The position numbers and the translations under genes were made by a program. A stretch of DNA of 64,000 bases from positions 1 through 64,000 of the forward strand of contig DASQDI010000167.1 in NCBI GenBank assembly GCA_035634255.1, in the 5' to 3' direction. The notes under the pieces were generated by a model. The model saw only the letters and a list, made by a program, of their open reading frames with translations, ran no database searches and was not told the origin of the DNA. This DNA comes from DATLMR01 sp035634255. GTDB lineage: Bacteria > Acidobacteriota > Blastocatellia > UBA7656. Below are positions 33,817-43,311 of the stretch, in pieces. Position 1 is the stretch's first letter. Each line of letters begins with the position of its first letter.

Positions 33817-35676
33817 ATGCAGAAAATAAAAGACCGCTATAGAAAGATAAAGGATGAAGAGACCGGGCTTGTTCATCACAAGCCGCGCGGGCTGGGGCTC
33901 GATTTCGCTCTGGCCTATCCGAACACGTATTACATCGGGATGTCGAACCTGGGCTTTCAATCCGTGTATCAACTCCTGAACGGCTACGGGGGCATAAGCT
34001 GCGAGCGGGTCTTCGTGCCCGACCCGGACATCGAGAAGGAACTTGAGCGGACGCGCACCCCGCTCCTCAGCCTCGAATCGGAGACGCCCGTCTCCGACTT
34101 CGACGTGCTGGCCATCTCAGTCTCGTTCGAGACCGATTACCTGAACATCCCGAAGCTGCTGAGGCTTTCGAAGATCCCCATACCCGCGAGGGACCGCAAC
34201 GAGTGGCACCCGCTCGTGGTGATGGGCGGCGCGGCCGCCTTTCTGAATCCTGAGCCGGTCGCGGAATTCGTCGATGTCGTCTGCGTCGGCGAGGGCGAAG
34301 TCCTCGTGCCCGCGCTCATCAGGGTGATGAACGAGGCCTCGTCGCGCGAAGACCTGCTCGTCAGGCTGGCGGGCGAGCCGGGCTTTTACGTCCCGAAATT
34401 TTACGAGGTCCACTACCACGAAGACGGCAGCATGGGCCACCTGGTCCCGACCAATGGCGCGCCCGCGCGCGTCTTCACCATGCGGAACCCGATGCGCAAG
34501 CAGGAAGGCTCGGGCAAGTTCGACGACGACTTCATCCCCGCGAGCGAAGTGCTCACCGACAACACGGAGATGAGCGGCCGCTACCTGATGGAGATTTCTC
34601 GCGGCTGCTCGATGGGCTGCCGCTTCTGCTGGGCAGGCTACTCTTACCTCGCGCCGCGCGTCTTCTCGGCCGACAAGCTCCTGGCCCGCGCCGCGGAGAT
34701 GCGGAAGCTCACCGACAAGATCGGGCTCGTCGCCACCGCCGTCTGCGACCACCCGGAGATTCATGAGCTGCTCGACGGGCTCGAGAGGCTCGACTACCAG
34801 GTCTCCGTCTCTTCTCTGCGGCTGGACCAGATATCGCCCGAGCTGCTCGACGCGCTCGTGCGGCGCAACGACCAGCAGCTCGCCATCGCGCCCGAGACCG
34901 GCTCCGACCGCCTGCGCCGCGTCATCAACAAGAACCTCACCAACGACCAGATAGTCGACATAGCGGAGATGATCTTCGAGCGCGGCATCTTCAACCTCAA
35001 GCTCTACATGATGATAGGGCTGCCGACGGAGGAGGAGGAAGACCTCGACGCCATCGTCACCCTCACCGAGCGCATCCGCGAGCGGATGATGGAGATAGCG
35101 AGGCCGCGCGGGCGGGTCGGGACGATCATCGTCTCGCTCAACGCCTTCGTGCCCAAGCCGCAGACCCCCTTCCAGTGGGAGCCCATAATGCCCGAGCGCG
35201 TGCTCGACCAGAAGATCAAGTACCTCACGCGCGCCTTCAAGAACATCCCGAACGTCGAGGTCCGCGCGATGTCGTCCCGCATAGCCCTGCTTCAGGCGAT
35301 GCTCTCTCTGGGCGACCGGAGGCTCTCCGAATTCATACTGGAGGTGGACCGCACGGGCAACTGGCGGCAGGCCATGCGCAACTACAGCGCCTACGCGCTC
35401 AGGCCGCGCTCGCTCGACGAGGCCCTGCCTTGGGATGTCGTGGACATCGGGCTCACCAAAGAGTTCATGAAGAAAGAGCACCAGCGCGCCATGGCCGAAA
35501 GGCTCACGAAGCCCTGCCCGGCCATCGACCCCTGCATCCGCTGCGGGGTCTGCGACCCTCGGAACGTGCCGGAGAACGCGCTCGTGCAGCTTCAGTGGAT
35601 GAAGCCGGCGCTGAACCCCGCTCAGCAGGAAGTGCTCGTGAATCGCGTTCTTCAATCGTCGGCCGGCGCCGATTGA
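33817..35676 (+). CDS. B12-binding-type radical SAM protein (TIGR03960-like)
   Basis: A 619-residue enzyme. The N-terminal ~200 residues resemble the cobalamin-binding-type domain of this family (LDFALAYPNTYYIGMSNLGF). The radical SAM cluster motif is RGCSMGCRFCWAGY (CxxxCxxC) near residue 268. The TIM-barrel elements IAPETGSDRLRR and LYMMIGLPTEEEEDL follow. A second Cys group, CPAIDPCIRCGVC, stands at the C-terminus and might bind another cluster. TIGR03960 proteins are often next to or fused with a DUF2344 domain tied to ribosome or RNA modification; none is present here. The substrate is not established. Confidence 0.9.
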   Translation: MQKIKDRYRKIKDEETGLVHHKPRGLGLDFALAYPNTYYIGMSNLGFQSVYQLLNGYGGISCERVFVPDPDIEKELERTRTPLLSLESETPVSDFDVLAISVSFETDYLNIPKLLRLSKIPIPARDRNEWHPLVVMGGAAAFLNPEPVAEFVDVVCVGEGEVLVPALIRVMNEASSREDLLVRLAGEPGFYVPKFYEVHYHEDGSMGHLVPTNGAPARVFTMRNPMRKQEGSGKFDDDFIPASEVLTDNTEMSGRYLMEISRGCSMGCRFCWAGYSYLAPRVFSADKLLARAAEMRKLTDKIGLVATAVCDHPEIHELLDGLERLDYQVSVSSLRLDQISPELLDALVRRNDQQLAIAPETGSDRLRRVINKNLTNDQIVDIAEMIFERGIFNLKLYMMIGLPTEEEEDLDAIVTLTERIRERMMEIARPRGRVGTIIVSLNAFVPKPQTPFQWEPIMPERVLDQKIKYLTRAFKNIPNVEVRAMSSRIALLQAMLSLGDRRLSEFILEVDRTGNWRQAMRNYSAYALRPRSLDEALPWDVVDIGLTKEFMKKEHQRAMAERLTKPCPAIDPCIRCGVCDPRNVPENALVQLQWMKPALNPAQQEVLVNRVLQSSAGAD

Positions 35677-36023
35677 ACGACCTGAATCTGATTCCTTTAC
35701 GATCTAATAATCAAGAGACGCCCCGAGGAAGGGCGTCTCAATAAACAGACTCCTCACCCTCGACCCACTCCCCCGGCGCGCAATGGACGGCGCGCCAGCC
35801 ACCGGGCCGCTTCTCGGCCAAAAATCGTTTTGCAGGTCCCATCTCGAAAAAAGAGTTGCGCGCCGCACGGAAGTGGATTATCTTTTGCGGCATTGCTTAC
35901 AAACAATAAAAGAGCGGACTGCATGGATTTACGCTCTAAGCAAAGCAAATCCCTAAGGGATGCCTGTGACTTTTCAGCTTCCCCTTGTGAGTGAACGTAA
36001 GAAACCCAGTAAGGAGAGAAAGA
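35677..36023. other. Intergenic stretch with one hairpin
   Basis: About 347 bases between the radical SAM gene and the secreted protease. GAGACGCCC (35715-35723) pairs perfectly with GGGCGTCTC (35731-35739) around a 7-base loop, 40 bases after the radical SAM stop, and probably ends that transcript although only AATAAA follows. AAGGAGAG before 36024 is the ribosome site of the protease. Confidence 0.6.
35715..35739 (+). terminator. Probable hairpin terminator of the radical SAM gene
   Basis: A 9-bp perfect GC-rich stem with loop CGAGGAA. The following bases are AATAAACAG, so the T-tract is weak and termination may need a factor. Confidence 0.5.
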
Positions 36024-39000
36024 ATGAAACGTCCGTCGCTGTTCTTGTTAGCGTTAACCCTGACCGTATTCCTGGGAGGCTCAAGCGCCTTTATGCAGCA
36101 ATCCGGGAGCAAGCAGTTGCAGCAGGAAATTTCGGGGCAGGACCCGTCAGCACCCGAGCTTCAGGCATTGCCGCAAACCTATATAAACAACACCTCCCGC
36201 CACAAGCTGATACTCGGCGGTGAGGACATCTCTGTCTATAACAATCTGTTAAGTAAGAATGCCATCGTGAGCGAGATCGACTATGGCAGCTTCAAGCTCG
36301 TCACCGTGGACGAAGAGGCCGTGGGCGGTCGCGCGGAACTGCTCGCCCTCCCCGTCGCGGTGCGCGACGAGCAGGACCTTATTCCGATCAACGGCTACGT
36401 ATTAGACACCTCCGACCCGACGGCTACTTATGACCGGCTCCCCCTGGAGCTGCGCAGGCCGGATGGCACGCAGCTCATGGCCGCCCGAATTCAGCCGCGC
36501 GGCGGCCTGTACATAGTCCAGTTCGCGGGCCCCGTTCAGGACGGATGGCTCGCGGCCCTGAAGGGCACCGGCGTTGAGGTGGTCAGCTACCTCCCGATGA
36601 ATGCCTACGTGGTGCGCGCCAAGGGCAACTCCGCGGCCGACCTTCTGAACCTGAAGAGCGGCAACTCTTTCGTGCAATTCCTGGGAGACTACGAGCCCGC
36701 CTTCCGCCTCTCGCCCAGCCTGCAGGCCCTTCGCAGGGCCCCGTCCGACAACACGGTAGACATAACCGTGCAGGTGATCGACGGCCCCGACGCGGAGCAG
36801 GCCATCAGCGCGTTGAAGGCCATGGCCTCGGAAGTGGTGCTGGTGACCGAGGTCCTCAATTACCGCAACGTTCAGTTGAAAGTGCCGGCTTCGCGGCTCG
36901 ACGACATCGCGAGGCTCGACGACGTGTTCGCGCTTGAGGAGCGCGGGCAGATCAGAAGGTTCGACGAAGCGCAGGGCCAGATACTCGCGGGCAACCTGAC
37001 GGGCAACCTGCCTTCGGGACCGGGCTACCTCGCGTGGCTCGCCACCAAGGGGTTCAACAGCACGCAGTTCACGTCCTTCTCCGTGAACGTAGTCGACGAC
37101 GCGACCTCGCTCACGGGCCACCCCGACCTCGCGACCGCGCGGGTCGCCTTCACGAACAACCCGACCGGCCAGACCGGGGCGCAGGGCGGCCACGGGTTCC
37201 TCAACGCGCACATCATCGCCGGCATCAACAGCGGCACCGGGTCGGCGGTCGAAGACGCGCTCGGCTTCAACTACGGGCTCGGCATCGCCCCGTGGGCGAG
37301 GGTCGGATCGACCGCCATCTTCGGAGGCGGGGCTTCGAGCGGGACGACGTGGGAGAGCACGGCCTACGGGCAGAGCGCCCGCATATCGAGCAACTCGTGG
37401 GGCTTCCTGAACGCGATTGGCGGGCCCATCGCGAGGTACGACACGAACGCTCAGGCGTATGACAGGATCGTGCGCGACGCTCAGACAGGGACGGCCGGGC
37501 TGCAACAGATGACCGTCGTATTCGCGGCCGGTAACGACGGGTCCGGGTCCAACACCGTCGGCTCGCCCGCCACCGCGAAGAACGTCATCGCGGTCGGCGC
37601 GGGCGAGAACGTGCGCCAGACCGGGACCGACGGCTGCGGCGTCGGCAACACCGGGGCCGACAGCGCGAACGACATCATCGCCTTCTCCAGCCGGGGACCG
37701 ATCAACTCGGCAGGCGGCGACGGCCGCACGTCCCCGCACATAATGGGGCCCGGCACGCACATCGAGGCGGGCGTCCCGCAGTCCAACTATAACGGCAGCA
37801 GCGTGTGCAACCAGTTCTTCCCGGCGGGCCAGACGCTTTACGGCTGGTCGAGCGGGACCTCGCACTCGTGCCCGGCCATAGCCGGCGGAGCGGCCCTGGT
37901 CTACCAGGACTTCCTCAACAACGGCCTCGCCGCCCCGAGCCCCGCGATGGTCAAGGCGTACCTGATGAACTCCGCGACCCACATGACGGGCGTGGGCGCG
38001 AACGACACTCTGCCGTCGAACAATCAGGGCATGGGCCGCATGAATTTAGGCCGCGCGTTCGACGACGTGGCCCGGATCACGGCGGACCAGACCACGACTT
38101 TCGGCGCGACGGGCGAGACATCCACGACCACCGGGTCGGTCTCCACCACGTCGCAGCCCTTCCGCGTGACGCTCGCGTGGACGGACGCCCCCGGCCCGAC
38201 CACGGGCGCGCCGTACGTCAACAACCTCGACCTCGAAGTGACCGTGGGCGGGGTGACCTACAGGGGCAACGTCTTTTCGGGGGCCAACTCCGTGAGCGGG
38301 GGCGTGGCCGACATCAGGAATAACGCCGAGTCGGTCTTCGTCCCGGCGGGCGTGTCCGGCAGCTTCACCGTCACGGTCAGGGCGACCAACATAGCCGGCG
38401 ACGGCGTGCCCGGAAACGCCGACACCACCGATCAGGACTTCGCCCTGGTCATCTACAACGGGACCGCGGGCGCTCCCACGCCCCCGGCCATCGGCGTGAG
38501 CCCGTCGAGCTTCAGCTTCACCGCGACCGCGGGCGGGGCCAACCCGGCGAACCAGGCGCTCAGCATCAGCAACACCGGCGGCGGGACTCTCAACTGGACC
38601 GCGAGCGACGACGCCACGTGGCTGACCCTGAGCTCGACATCCGGCACCGCCCCTTCGAGCGTGACCCTGTCGGTCAACACCTCCGGGCTCGCCGCGGGGA
38701 CATACAACGGCACGATCACGATCACGGCGACCGGCGCGACCAACTCGCCCGTTAACGTGCCCGTGACCTTAACAGTGAACCCGGCCGGAGGCGGCGAGCT
38801 TCTCGTCAACGGTGGGTTTGAAAGCAGCGTCTCGCCGTGGGTGCTTTCGGGAATATTCACATGGACCAACACCGGAAGCTTCCCGCGCACGGGCACGGGG
38901 TACGTCTTCTTCGGCAGCTCTACCACGTCGAGCGGGGCCGTCTTCCAGCAGGTGTCCATCCCGACCGGCGCGACGCGCAATCTGACGTTCTGGCTCAACG

Positions 39001-39257
39001 TCACGTCGAGCGAGACGACCACGACCACTCAGTTCGACCGCCTGTTCGTCGAAGTGCGCAGCACCGGCGGAACTCTCCTGGGTACGCTCGCGACGTTCAG
39101 CAACCTGAATAAGGTTGCGTCGGGAAGCACCTACACCCAGAGAGGGCCTTTCAGCCTCTCGGCGTGGGCGGGTCAGACCGTTCGCATCCAGTTCCGAGGC
39201 ACGACCGATTCTTCGCTGGTCACGACCTTCCGTGTCGACGACGCTTCGGTACAATAA
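36024..39257 (+). CDS. Secreted subtilisin-like (S8) serine protease with BACON-like and C-terminal beta domains
   Basis: A 1077-residue exported protease. A signal peptide (LFLLALTLTVFLGGSSAF) is followed by a ~330-residue propeptide-like region. The S8 domain has Asp in VNVVDDATSL, His in GGHGFLNAHI and Ser in GTSHSCPAIAGGAA. A beta-sandwich follows (RVTLAWTDAPG), as in KP43-type proteases. Around residues 820-920 a BACON-like repeat appears (ISNTGGGTLNWTAS, WLTLSSTSGTAPSS). The C-terminal ~150 residues resemble a secreted-enzyme carbohydrate-binding-type sandwich (NGGFESSVSPWVL). ATG 36024 is chosen for the AAGGAG site and signal peptide. It likely degrades extracellular protein. Confidence 0.92.
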   Translation: MKRPSLFLLALTLTVFLGGSSAFMQQSGSKQLQQEISGQDPSAPELQALPQTYINNTSRHKLILGGEDISVYNNLLSKNAIVSEIDYGSFKLVTVDEEAVGGRAELLALPVAVRDEQDLIPINGYVLDTSDPTATYDRLPLELRRPDGTQLMAARIQPRGGLYIVQFAGPVQDGWLAALKGTGVEVVSYLPMNAYVVRAKGNSAADLLNLKSGNSFVQFLGDYEPAFRLSPSLQALRRAPSDNTVDITVQVIDGPDAEQAISALKAMASEVVLVTEVLNYRNVQLKVPASRLDDIARLDDVFALEERGQIRRFDEAQGQILAGNLTGNLPSGPGYLAWLATKGFNSTQFTSFSVNVVDDATSLTGHPDLATARVAFTNNPTGQTGAQGGHGFLNAHIIAGINSGTGSAVEDALGFNYGLGIAPWARVGSTAIFGGGASSGTTWESTAYGQSARISSNSWGFLNAIGGPIARYDTNAQAYDRIVRDAQTGTAGLQQMTVVFAAGNDGSGSNTVGSPATAKNVIAVGAGENVRQTGTDGCGVGNTGADSANDIIAFSSRGPINSAGGDGRTSPHIMGPGTHIEAGVPQSNYNGSSVCNQFFPAGQTLYGWSSGTSHSCPAIAGGAALVYQDFLNNGLAAPSPAMVKAYLMNSATHMTGVGANDTLPSNNQGMGRMNLGRAFDDVARITADQTTTFGATGETSTTTGSVSTTSQPFRVTLAWTDAPGPTTGAPYVNNLDLEVTVGGVTYRGNVFSGANSVSGGVADIRNNAESVFVPAGVSGSFTVTVRATNIAGDGVPGNADTTDQDFALVIYNGTAGAPTPPAIGVSPSSFSFTATAGGANPANQALSISNTGGGTLNWTASDDATWLTLSSTSGTAPSSVTLSVNTSGLAAGTYNGTITITATGATNSPVNVPVTLTVNPAGGGELLVNGGFESSVSPWVLSGIFTWTNTGSFPRTGTGYVFFGSSTTSSGAVFQQVSIPTGATRNLTFWLNVTSSETTTTTQFDRLFVEVRSTGGTLLGTLATFSNLNKVASGSTYTQRGPFSLSAWAGQTVRIQFRGTTDSSLVTTFRVDDASVQ

Positions 39258-39261
39258 GCTG

Positions 39262-39434
39262 TTAGGGGCCAGCGGCCGGGGGCCGGGGGCGGGGGAGGGA
39301 TTCTGTAAAGAGAGTCTCAAATCTTCCCTGACCCCCGGCCCCTGCCGCGATTTACTCGAAAGGTATTCTGTAAAGAGAATCTGGGGTGCTCTTCCTTAGC
39401 CCCTGAATCCTGACCACCGGCCACTGACCGCCGA
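39262..39434. repeat. REP-like intergenic repeats
   Basis: The gap holds G/C-rich units related to (T)CAGGGGCCGGGGG plus two direct copies of an AT-richer unit: GGGATTCTGTAAAGAGAGTC (39297-39316) and GGTATTCTGTAAAGAGAATC (39362-39381). An inverted relative lies at 52974-52997. The CCTGACCCCCGGCCCCTG stretch can pair with the G-rich side, giving a large hairpin between convergent genes. Confidence 0.6.
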
Positions 39435-39437
39435 CGG

Positions 39438-40154
39438 CTACTCCCCCAGATACGCCGTGATAACGTCCCTGTCGGAGGCTACTTCTCCCGGCTTACCTTC
39501 GGCGATCTTCCGCCCGTGATTCAACACGATCACGCGGTCCGACACGCTCATAACCACGTGCATGACGTGCTCGACTCCCGCGACCGCCGTGACGCCCCGC
39601 TCGGAGCCGAGCTTCTTTATCAAATCGATCGCCTCTTTCCCCTCGGTCGGGTTCAGCCCGGCCATCACCTCGTCCAGCAGCACGAGCTTCGGCCGGGTGG
39701 CGAGCGAGCGGGCGAGTTCCAACCGCTTACGCATCGCGATGGGGAGGCTCACGGCCCTGGCGTCGCGCAGGTGCGCGAGGCCCGTGAAGGCGAGCGTGCT
39801 CTCCGCCACGCGGCCGGCCTCGCCGCGGTCGTCAGTGCGCGCGAACGCGCCGACGAGTATGTTCTCGAAGACCGTGAGGCCGCGAAGGGGGCGGACGATC
39901 TGAAAGGTGCGGCCGATGCCCGCGAGCGCGATCTCGTGCGGCTTCCTACCGACCAGGCTCCGCCCCTCGAAGTCGATCTCCCCGCGCGTCGGGCGGTCGA
40001 ACCCCGTGATGAGGTTGAAGACGGTCGTCTTGCCCGCCCCGTTCGGGCCGATGATGCAAAGGGTCTCCCCCTCGCGCGCTTCGAAGCTGAGCGAGTCGAC
40101 GGCGGTGAGCCCCCCGAACTTCTTGGTCAGGCCTTTAACCTGAAGCAAAGCCAC
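39438..40154 (-). CDS. livG: Branched-chain amino-acid ABC importer ATPase (LivG-like)
   Basis: A 238-residue ABC ATPase. Walker A is IGPNGAGKTTVFNLITGF, the signature region is ARAVSLPIAMRKRLELARSL, and Walker B is PKLVLLDEVMAGLNP. The LivG-specific FEGRSLVGRKPHEIALAGIG stretch is present. It would power uptake of branched-chain amino acids or a related substrate together with the two permease genes upstream. It is the last gene of the leftward operon; no LivF partner ATPase is seen, so it may act as a homodimer or with an ATPase encoded elsewhere. Confidence 0.93.
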   Translation of the reverse strand: MALLQVKGLTKKFGGLTAVDSLSFEAREGETLCIIGPNGAGKTTVFNLITGFDRPTRGEIDFEGRSLVGRKPHEIALAGIGRTFQIVRPLRGLTVFENILVGAFARTDDRGEAGRVAESTLAFTGLAHLRDARAVSLPIAMRKRLELARSLATRPKLVLLDEVMAGLNPTEGKEAIDLIKKLGSERGVTAVAGVEHVMHVVMSVSDRVIVLNHGRKIAEGKPGEVASDRDVITAYLGE

Positions 40155-40160
40155 TCCGAT

Positions 40161-41123
40161 TCACCTCCGGGCCAGCGCGGCCCTGAGCCGTCTGACCGGT
40201 CTCAATCCCGGCAATTTCTTGAGGCCGCCCGTCAGCCCTCCGGGGATGAAGATGATGACGATGATCAACAGGGTGCCATAGATCAAAAGGCTCGCGTCTT
40301 TGAAGTAGTTGCGAAAGATTTCCGAGGAGAGCTTAAGGAGCACCGCGCCGAGCACGGGGCCGGAGACCGTGCCGAGCCCCCCGATGATGGACATCAGCAC
40401 TATCTCCACCGACAGGGCGAGCGGGAGCACTATGGCGGGGTCGACGAATAGGAAGTAGTTCGCGTAGAAGGCCCCCGCGAGCGCGGTGATGCCGGCGCTG
40501 ATGGCGAGCGCCCTCAGCTTGTAGCCCGACGTGTCGATGCCGATGGATTCCGCCGTGGCCTCGTCTTCGCGGACGGCCATCAGGAAGTAGCCGAGCTTCC
40601 CGCGGCTGATGCGGTAGCAGAGCGTGACCGTGACCGCCGCAATCGCGAGGATGATGTAGTAATACGGCACCTTGTCGGTCCCGCTGAAGACCGAAGGCCG
40701 GATGACGATGCCGACCGCCCCGCCCGTCACGTCGCGCCAGTTGAGAGCCACCAGCCTCGCCATCTCCCCGATGGCTATCGTGGCGAGGGTGAAGTATGGG
40801 CCGCGGAGCCTGAAGCAGGCCCAGCCGACCACGAGCGCCACGGGCAGCACCACGACCGGGCCGACCACGAGCCCCAGCCACGGCGAGAGCGTGCTCTTGC
40901 TCGCGATGATCGCCGACGAATACGCGCCTACGCCGAAGAAGGCGGCGTGGCCGAGCGAGAGCTGTCCCGCGAACCCTCCGAGTATGTTCCAGGCGGACCC
41001 CAGGGCCACGTAGAGCAGGATGAGGATCAGGACGTGCTGCGCGTACCGCGCCTGCAGGACGAAGGGGGCGGCGAGCAGAAATACCGCGAGCAGCGGCAGA
41101 GATATTTTGAGCGCCTTCTTCAT
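40161..41123 (-). CDS. livM: Branched-chain amino-acid ABC importer permease (LivM-like)
   Basis: A 320-residue membrane protein with about nine helices. The LivM-type motif GQLSLGHAAFFGVGAY near residue 60 and the GGLGTVSGPVLGAVLL loop near the C-terminus that contacts the ATPase are visible. It starts 7 bases after the stop of the fused binding-protein/permease gene and 6 bases precede the LivG gene, so all three form one operon. Confidence 0.92.
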   Translation of the reverse strand: MKKALKISLPLLAVFLLAAPFVLQARYAQHVLILILLYVALGSAWNILGGFAGQLSLGHAAFFGVGAYSSAIIASKSTLSPWLGLVVGPVVVLPVALVVGWACFRLRGPYFTLATIAIGEMARLVALNWRDVTGGAVGIVIRPSVFSGTDKVPYYYIILAIAAVTVTLCYRISRGKLGYFLMAVREDEATAESIGIDTSGYKLRALAISAGITALAGAFYANYFLFVDPAIVLPLALSVEIVLMSIIGGLGTVSGPVLGAVLLKLSSEIFRNYFKDASLLIYGTLLIIVIIFIPGGLTGGLKKLPGLRPVRRLRAALARR

Positions 41124-41130
41124 ACCAGCT

Positions 41131-43254
41131 TCATACCCGCGATCTGCCCAGCAACCCCGAAGGCTTCAAGGTCAGGATCAGGAGAAATATCACGCAGCCG
41201 ATGGCGTCCTTGTAGCCGGTCGAGATGTAGACCGCGCCCAGCGACTCCGTGACGCCGAGGACTATGCCCCCGACTAGCGCGCCCGTGACGCTGCCCATGC
41301 CTCCGAGCACGACGACGATGAAGGCTTTCAGGGAGAAAGGCACCCCGGCGGTCGGCTCCACACGGTAATAGATCGGCATCAGGAGCGACCCCGCCGCGCC
41401 CGCCGCCGCGACGCCCAGGCCGAACGTGAGGGCCTGCACGCGCCTGATGTTGATCCCGAGGATGTGCGCGGCCTCGCCGTCCTGCGCGGTCGCGCGAATC
41501 CTGCGGCCCGTGTCCGTCTTCATCAAGAAGAGGTAGAGGATGGCCGTGATGACGAGCGCCACCGCGAAGGCCCCGAGCTGGGGCAGGCTCACCGAGACGC
41601 CCCAGAAGCGGGCGGTCTTGCCGGCGTAGCTCGTGGTCATCGTGAGGTAATTCGCGGTGAACAGGAGCAGGGCCGTGTTTATGAGCACGATGCTTATGCC
41701 CTCGGTCAGGAGCACCTGATTGCGCTCCGGCGCTTTCAGCACGCTCTGTATCAACGTCTTTTCGAGGGCCACCCCCAGGGCGAACATCGCGGGCATCACG
41801 ACGACGAGCGAGAGGAATGGGTCGACGCCGAGGTAGGTGAACAGAAAGTAGGTCGCGTACATGCCGACCATCACGAGAGCGCCGTGCGCGAAGTTGACCA
41901 CGCGCATGACCCCGAAGATTATGGTGAGCCCGATCCCGATCAGGGCGTAGATGCCGCCCGTGAGCGTGCCGCTCGCCATCGTCTGAAGGAATTTCTGCGC
42001 GCTCGTGATCGCCGCGGCGGGCTGCGCCTCAGGCGCGCCTGAGCCGGCCGCGCGGCCGCGCTCGCTCCAGAGCGGGGTGGGCAAAGTAGGAGCCTGGATC
42101 GCGGCCCCCTGCGGCCAGATCGTGACGAACCTGCCCCCGAGCACCTGCGTGATCGCCACCGGGTGATCGTTCTGCCCCTTTTCGTCGAACCGCACCGGGC
42201 CGAAGATCGAATCCATCTCGGTCGCCTTGATCGCGTCCCGCACCGCAGCCCTTTCCGGCGAGCCCGCCCGAGCTATGGCGTCGGCGACGATCTTCAGAGA
42301 GATGTAGGTCTGCACGCTGTGGTAAGACGGGTCGTAATTGAACCGCGACCTGAAGGCCGCGGACCATTCGCGCGAGCCGGTCCAGAGCGCGTCGGGCGTC
42401 CACTGCGTGACGGAGATCGTGTACTCGGCCGTGTCGCTCGCGCCGCGCAGGAAGTCGGGCAGGGAGAAGCCGGCCCCGCCCCCCGCGAAGACCTTCGGGT
42501 TCAGGTCGATCTCTTTCGACTGCCGCATCAGGAGGGTCGCGTCGGCGAGGTAGGAGACGAAGAAGATGGCCTCGGCATTTTCGGACTTGATCCGCGTCAG
42601 GAGCGGGGTGTAATCAGGAGAGCCGGGGTCGTACGCCTCGAACGAGACGATCTCGATACCGGCTCCGGGAGCCTGTTCCAGGGCGGCCTTGGCCACGCTT
42701 GAGCCGAACTGCGTGTTCTCGTAGACCACGGCCAGCCGCCGCGCGCGCGCGCCCTCGGTGAGGAACCTCAGCATCTCGCGCACGTAGACGCTCGCGGGGG
42801 CGCAGACGCGAAACACCCACGGGTAGCCCTGGCGCGTTATCTCGTCCGTGACGGCGCTCGGGACCACCATCGGGATCCGGTGGCGGTTGGCGACGGCCGC
42901 AGACGGGAAGGTGGCCGAGCTCGAATAAGCCCCGATGATCGCGCAGGTGCGCGGGTCTTCGACGAGGTCTTCGACCGCGCTCATCGCTACTTCGACTTTG
43001 GAAGTGTCGTCCTGGTAAACCAGCTCGACCGGCCGCCCGAGCACCCCGCCCGAGCCGTTGATCTCGGCGAGGGCCATCTCGTAGCCGTACCTCTGGGCGA
43101 TGCCGAAGCGCGACTCGGTCCCGGTGAGCGAGGTGATTATGCCGATGCGGATGGGGCCCGTATCGTCGGGCGCGGCCTCCCTGTGACGGCAGGCGGTCGC
43201 CGCGCACACGAGCGCGACCAGCAGCAGGTATCGGAGTTTAAAAGTGAGGCTCAA
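41131..43254 (-). CDS. Fused substrate-binding protein and LivH-type permease
   Basis: A 707-residue protein that joins two functions usually encoded separately. The first ~400 residues form a LivK-type periplasmic binding protein (IRIGIITSLTGTESRFG, ALAEINGSGGVLGRPVELVY) after a lipoprotein-like leader (LLLVALVCAATAC). A ~20-residue linker rich in Ala/Pro follows. From about residue 420 the LivH permease begins (GTLTGGIYALIGIGLTIIFG, NFAHGALVMVGMY) and ends with LGGMGSVTGALVGGIVLGV. The fusion would tether the receptor to the outside of its own permease. The frame is continuous with no sign of a stop at the junction. Confidence 0.9.
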   Translation of the reverse strand: MSLTFKLRYLLLVALVCAATACRHREAAPDDTGPIRIGIITSLTGTESRFGIAQRYGYEMALAEINGSGGVLGRPVELVYQDDTSKVEVAMSAVEDLVEDPRTCAIIGAYSSSATFPSAAVANRHRIPMVVPSAVTDEITRQGYPWVFRVCAPASVYVREMLRFLTEGARARRLAVVYENTQFGSSVAKAALEQAPGAGIEIVSFEAYDPGSPDYTPLLTRIKSENAEAIFFVSYLADATLLMRQSKEIDLNPKVFAGGGAGFSLPDFLRGASDTAEYTISVTQWTPDALWTGSREWSAAFRSRFNYDPSYHSVQTYISLKIVADAIARAGSPERAAVRDAIKATEMDSIFGPVRFDEKGQNDHPVAITQVLGGRFVTIWPQGAAIQAPTLPTPLWSERGRAAGSGAPEAQPAAAITSAQKFLQTMASGTLTGGIYALIGIGLTIIFGVMRVVNFAHGALVMVGMYATYFLFTYLGVDPFLSLVVVMPAMFALGVALEKTLIQSVLKAPERNQVLLTEGISIVLINTALLLFTANYLTMTTSYAGKTARFWGVSVSLPQLGAFAVALVITAILYLFLMKTDTGRRIRATAQDGEAAHILGINIRRVQALTFGLGVAAAGAAGSLLMPIYYRVEPTAGVPFSLKAFIVVVLGGMGSVTGALVGGIVLGVTESLGAVYISTGYKDAIGCVIFLLILTLKPSGLLGRSRV

Positions 43255-43311
43255 CAGGCCGCGATTATAACACCAGCCGACGCCTCTAAAGCAACCGCCG
43301 CGCTCACAGCG

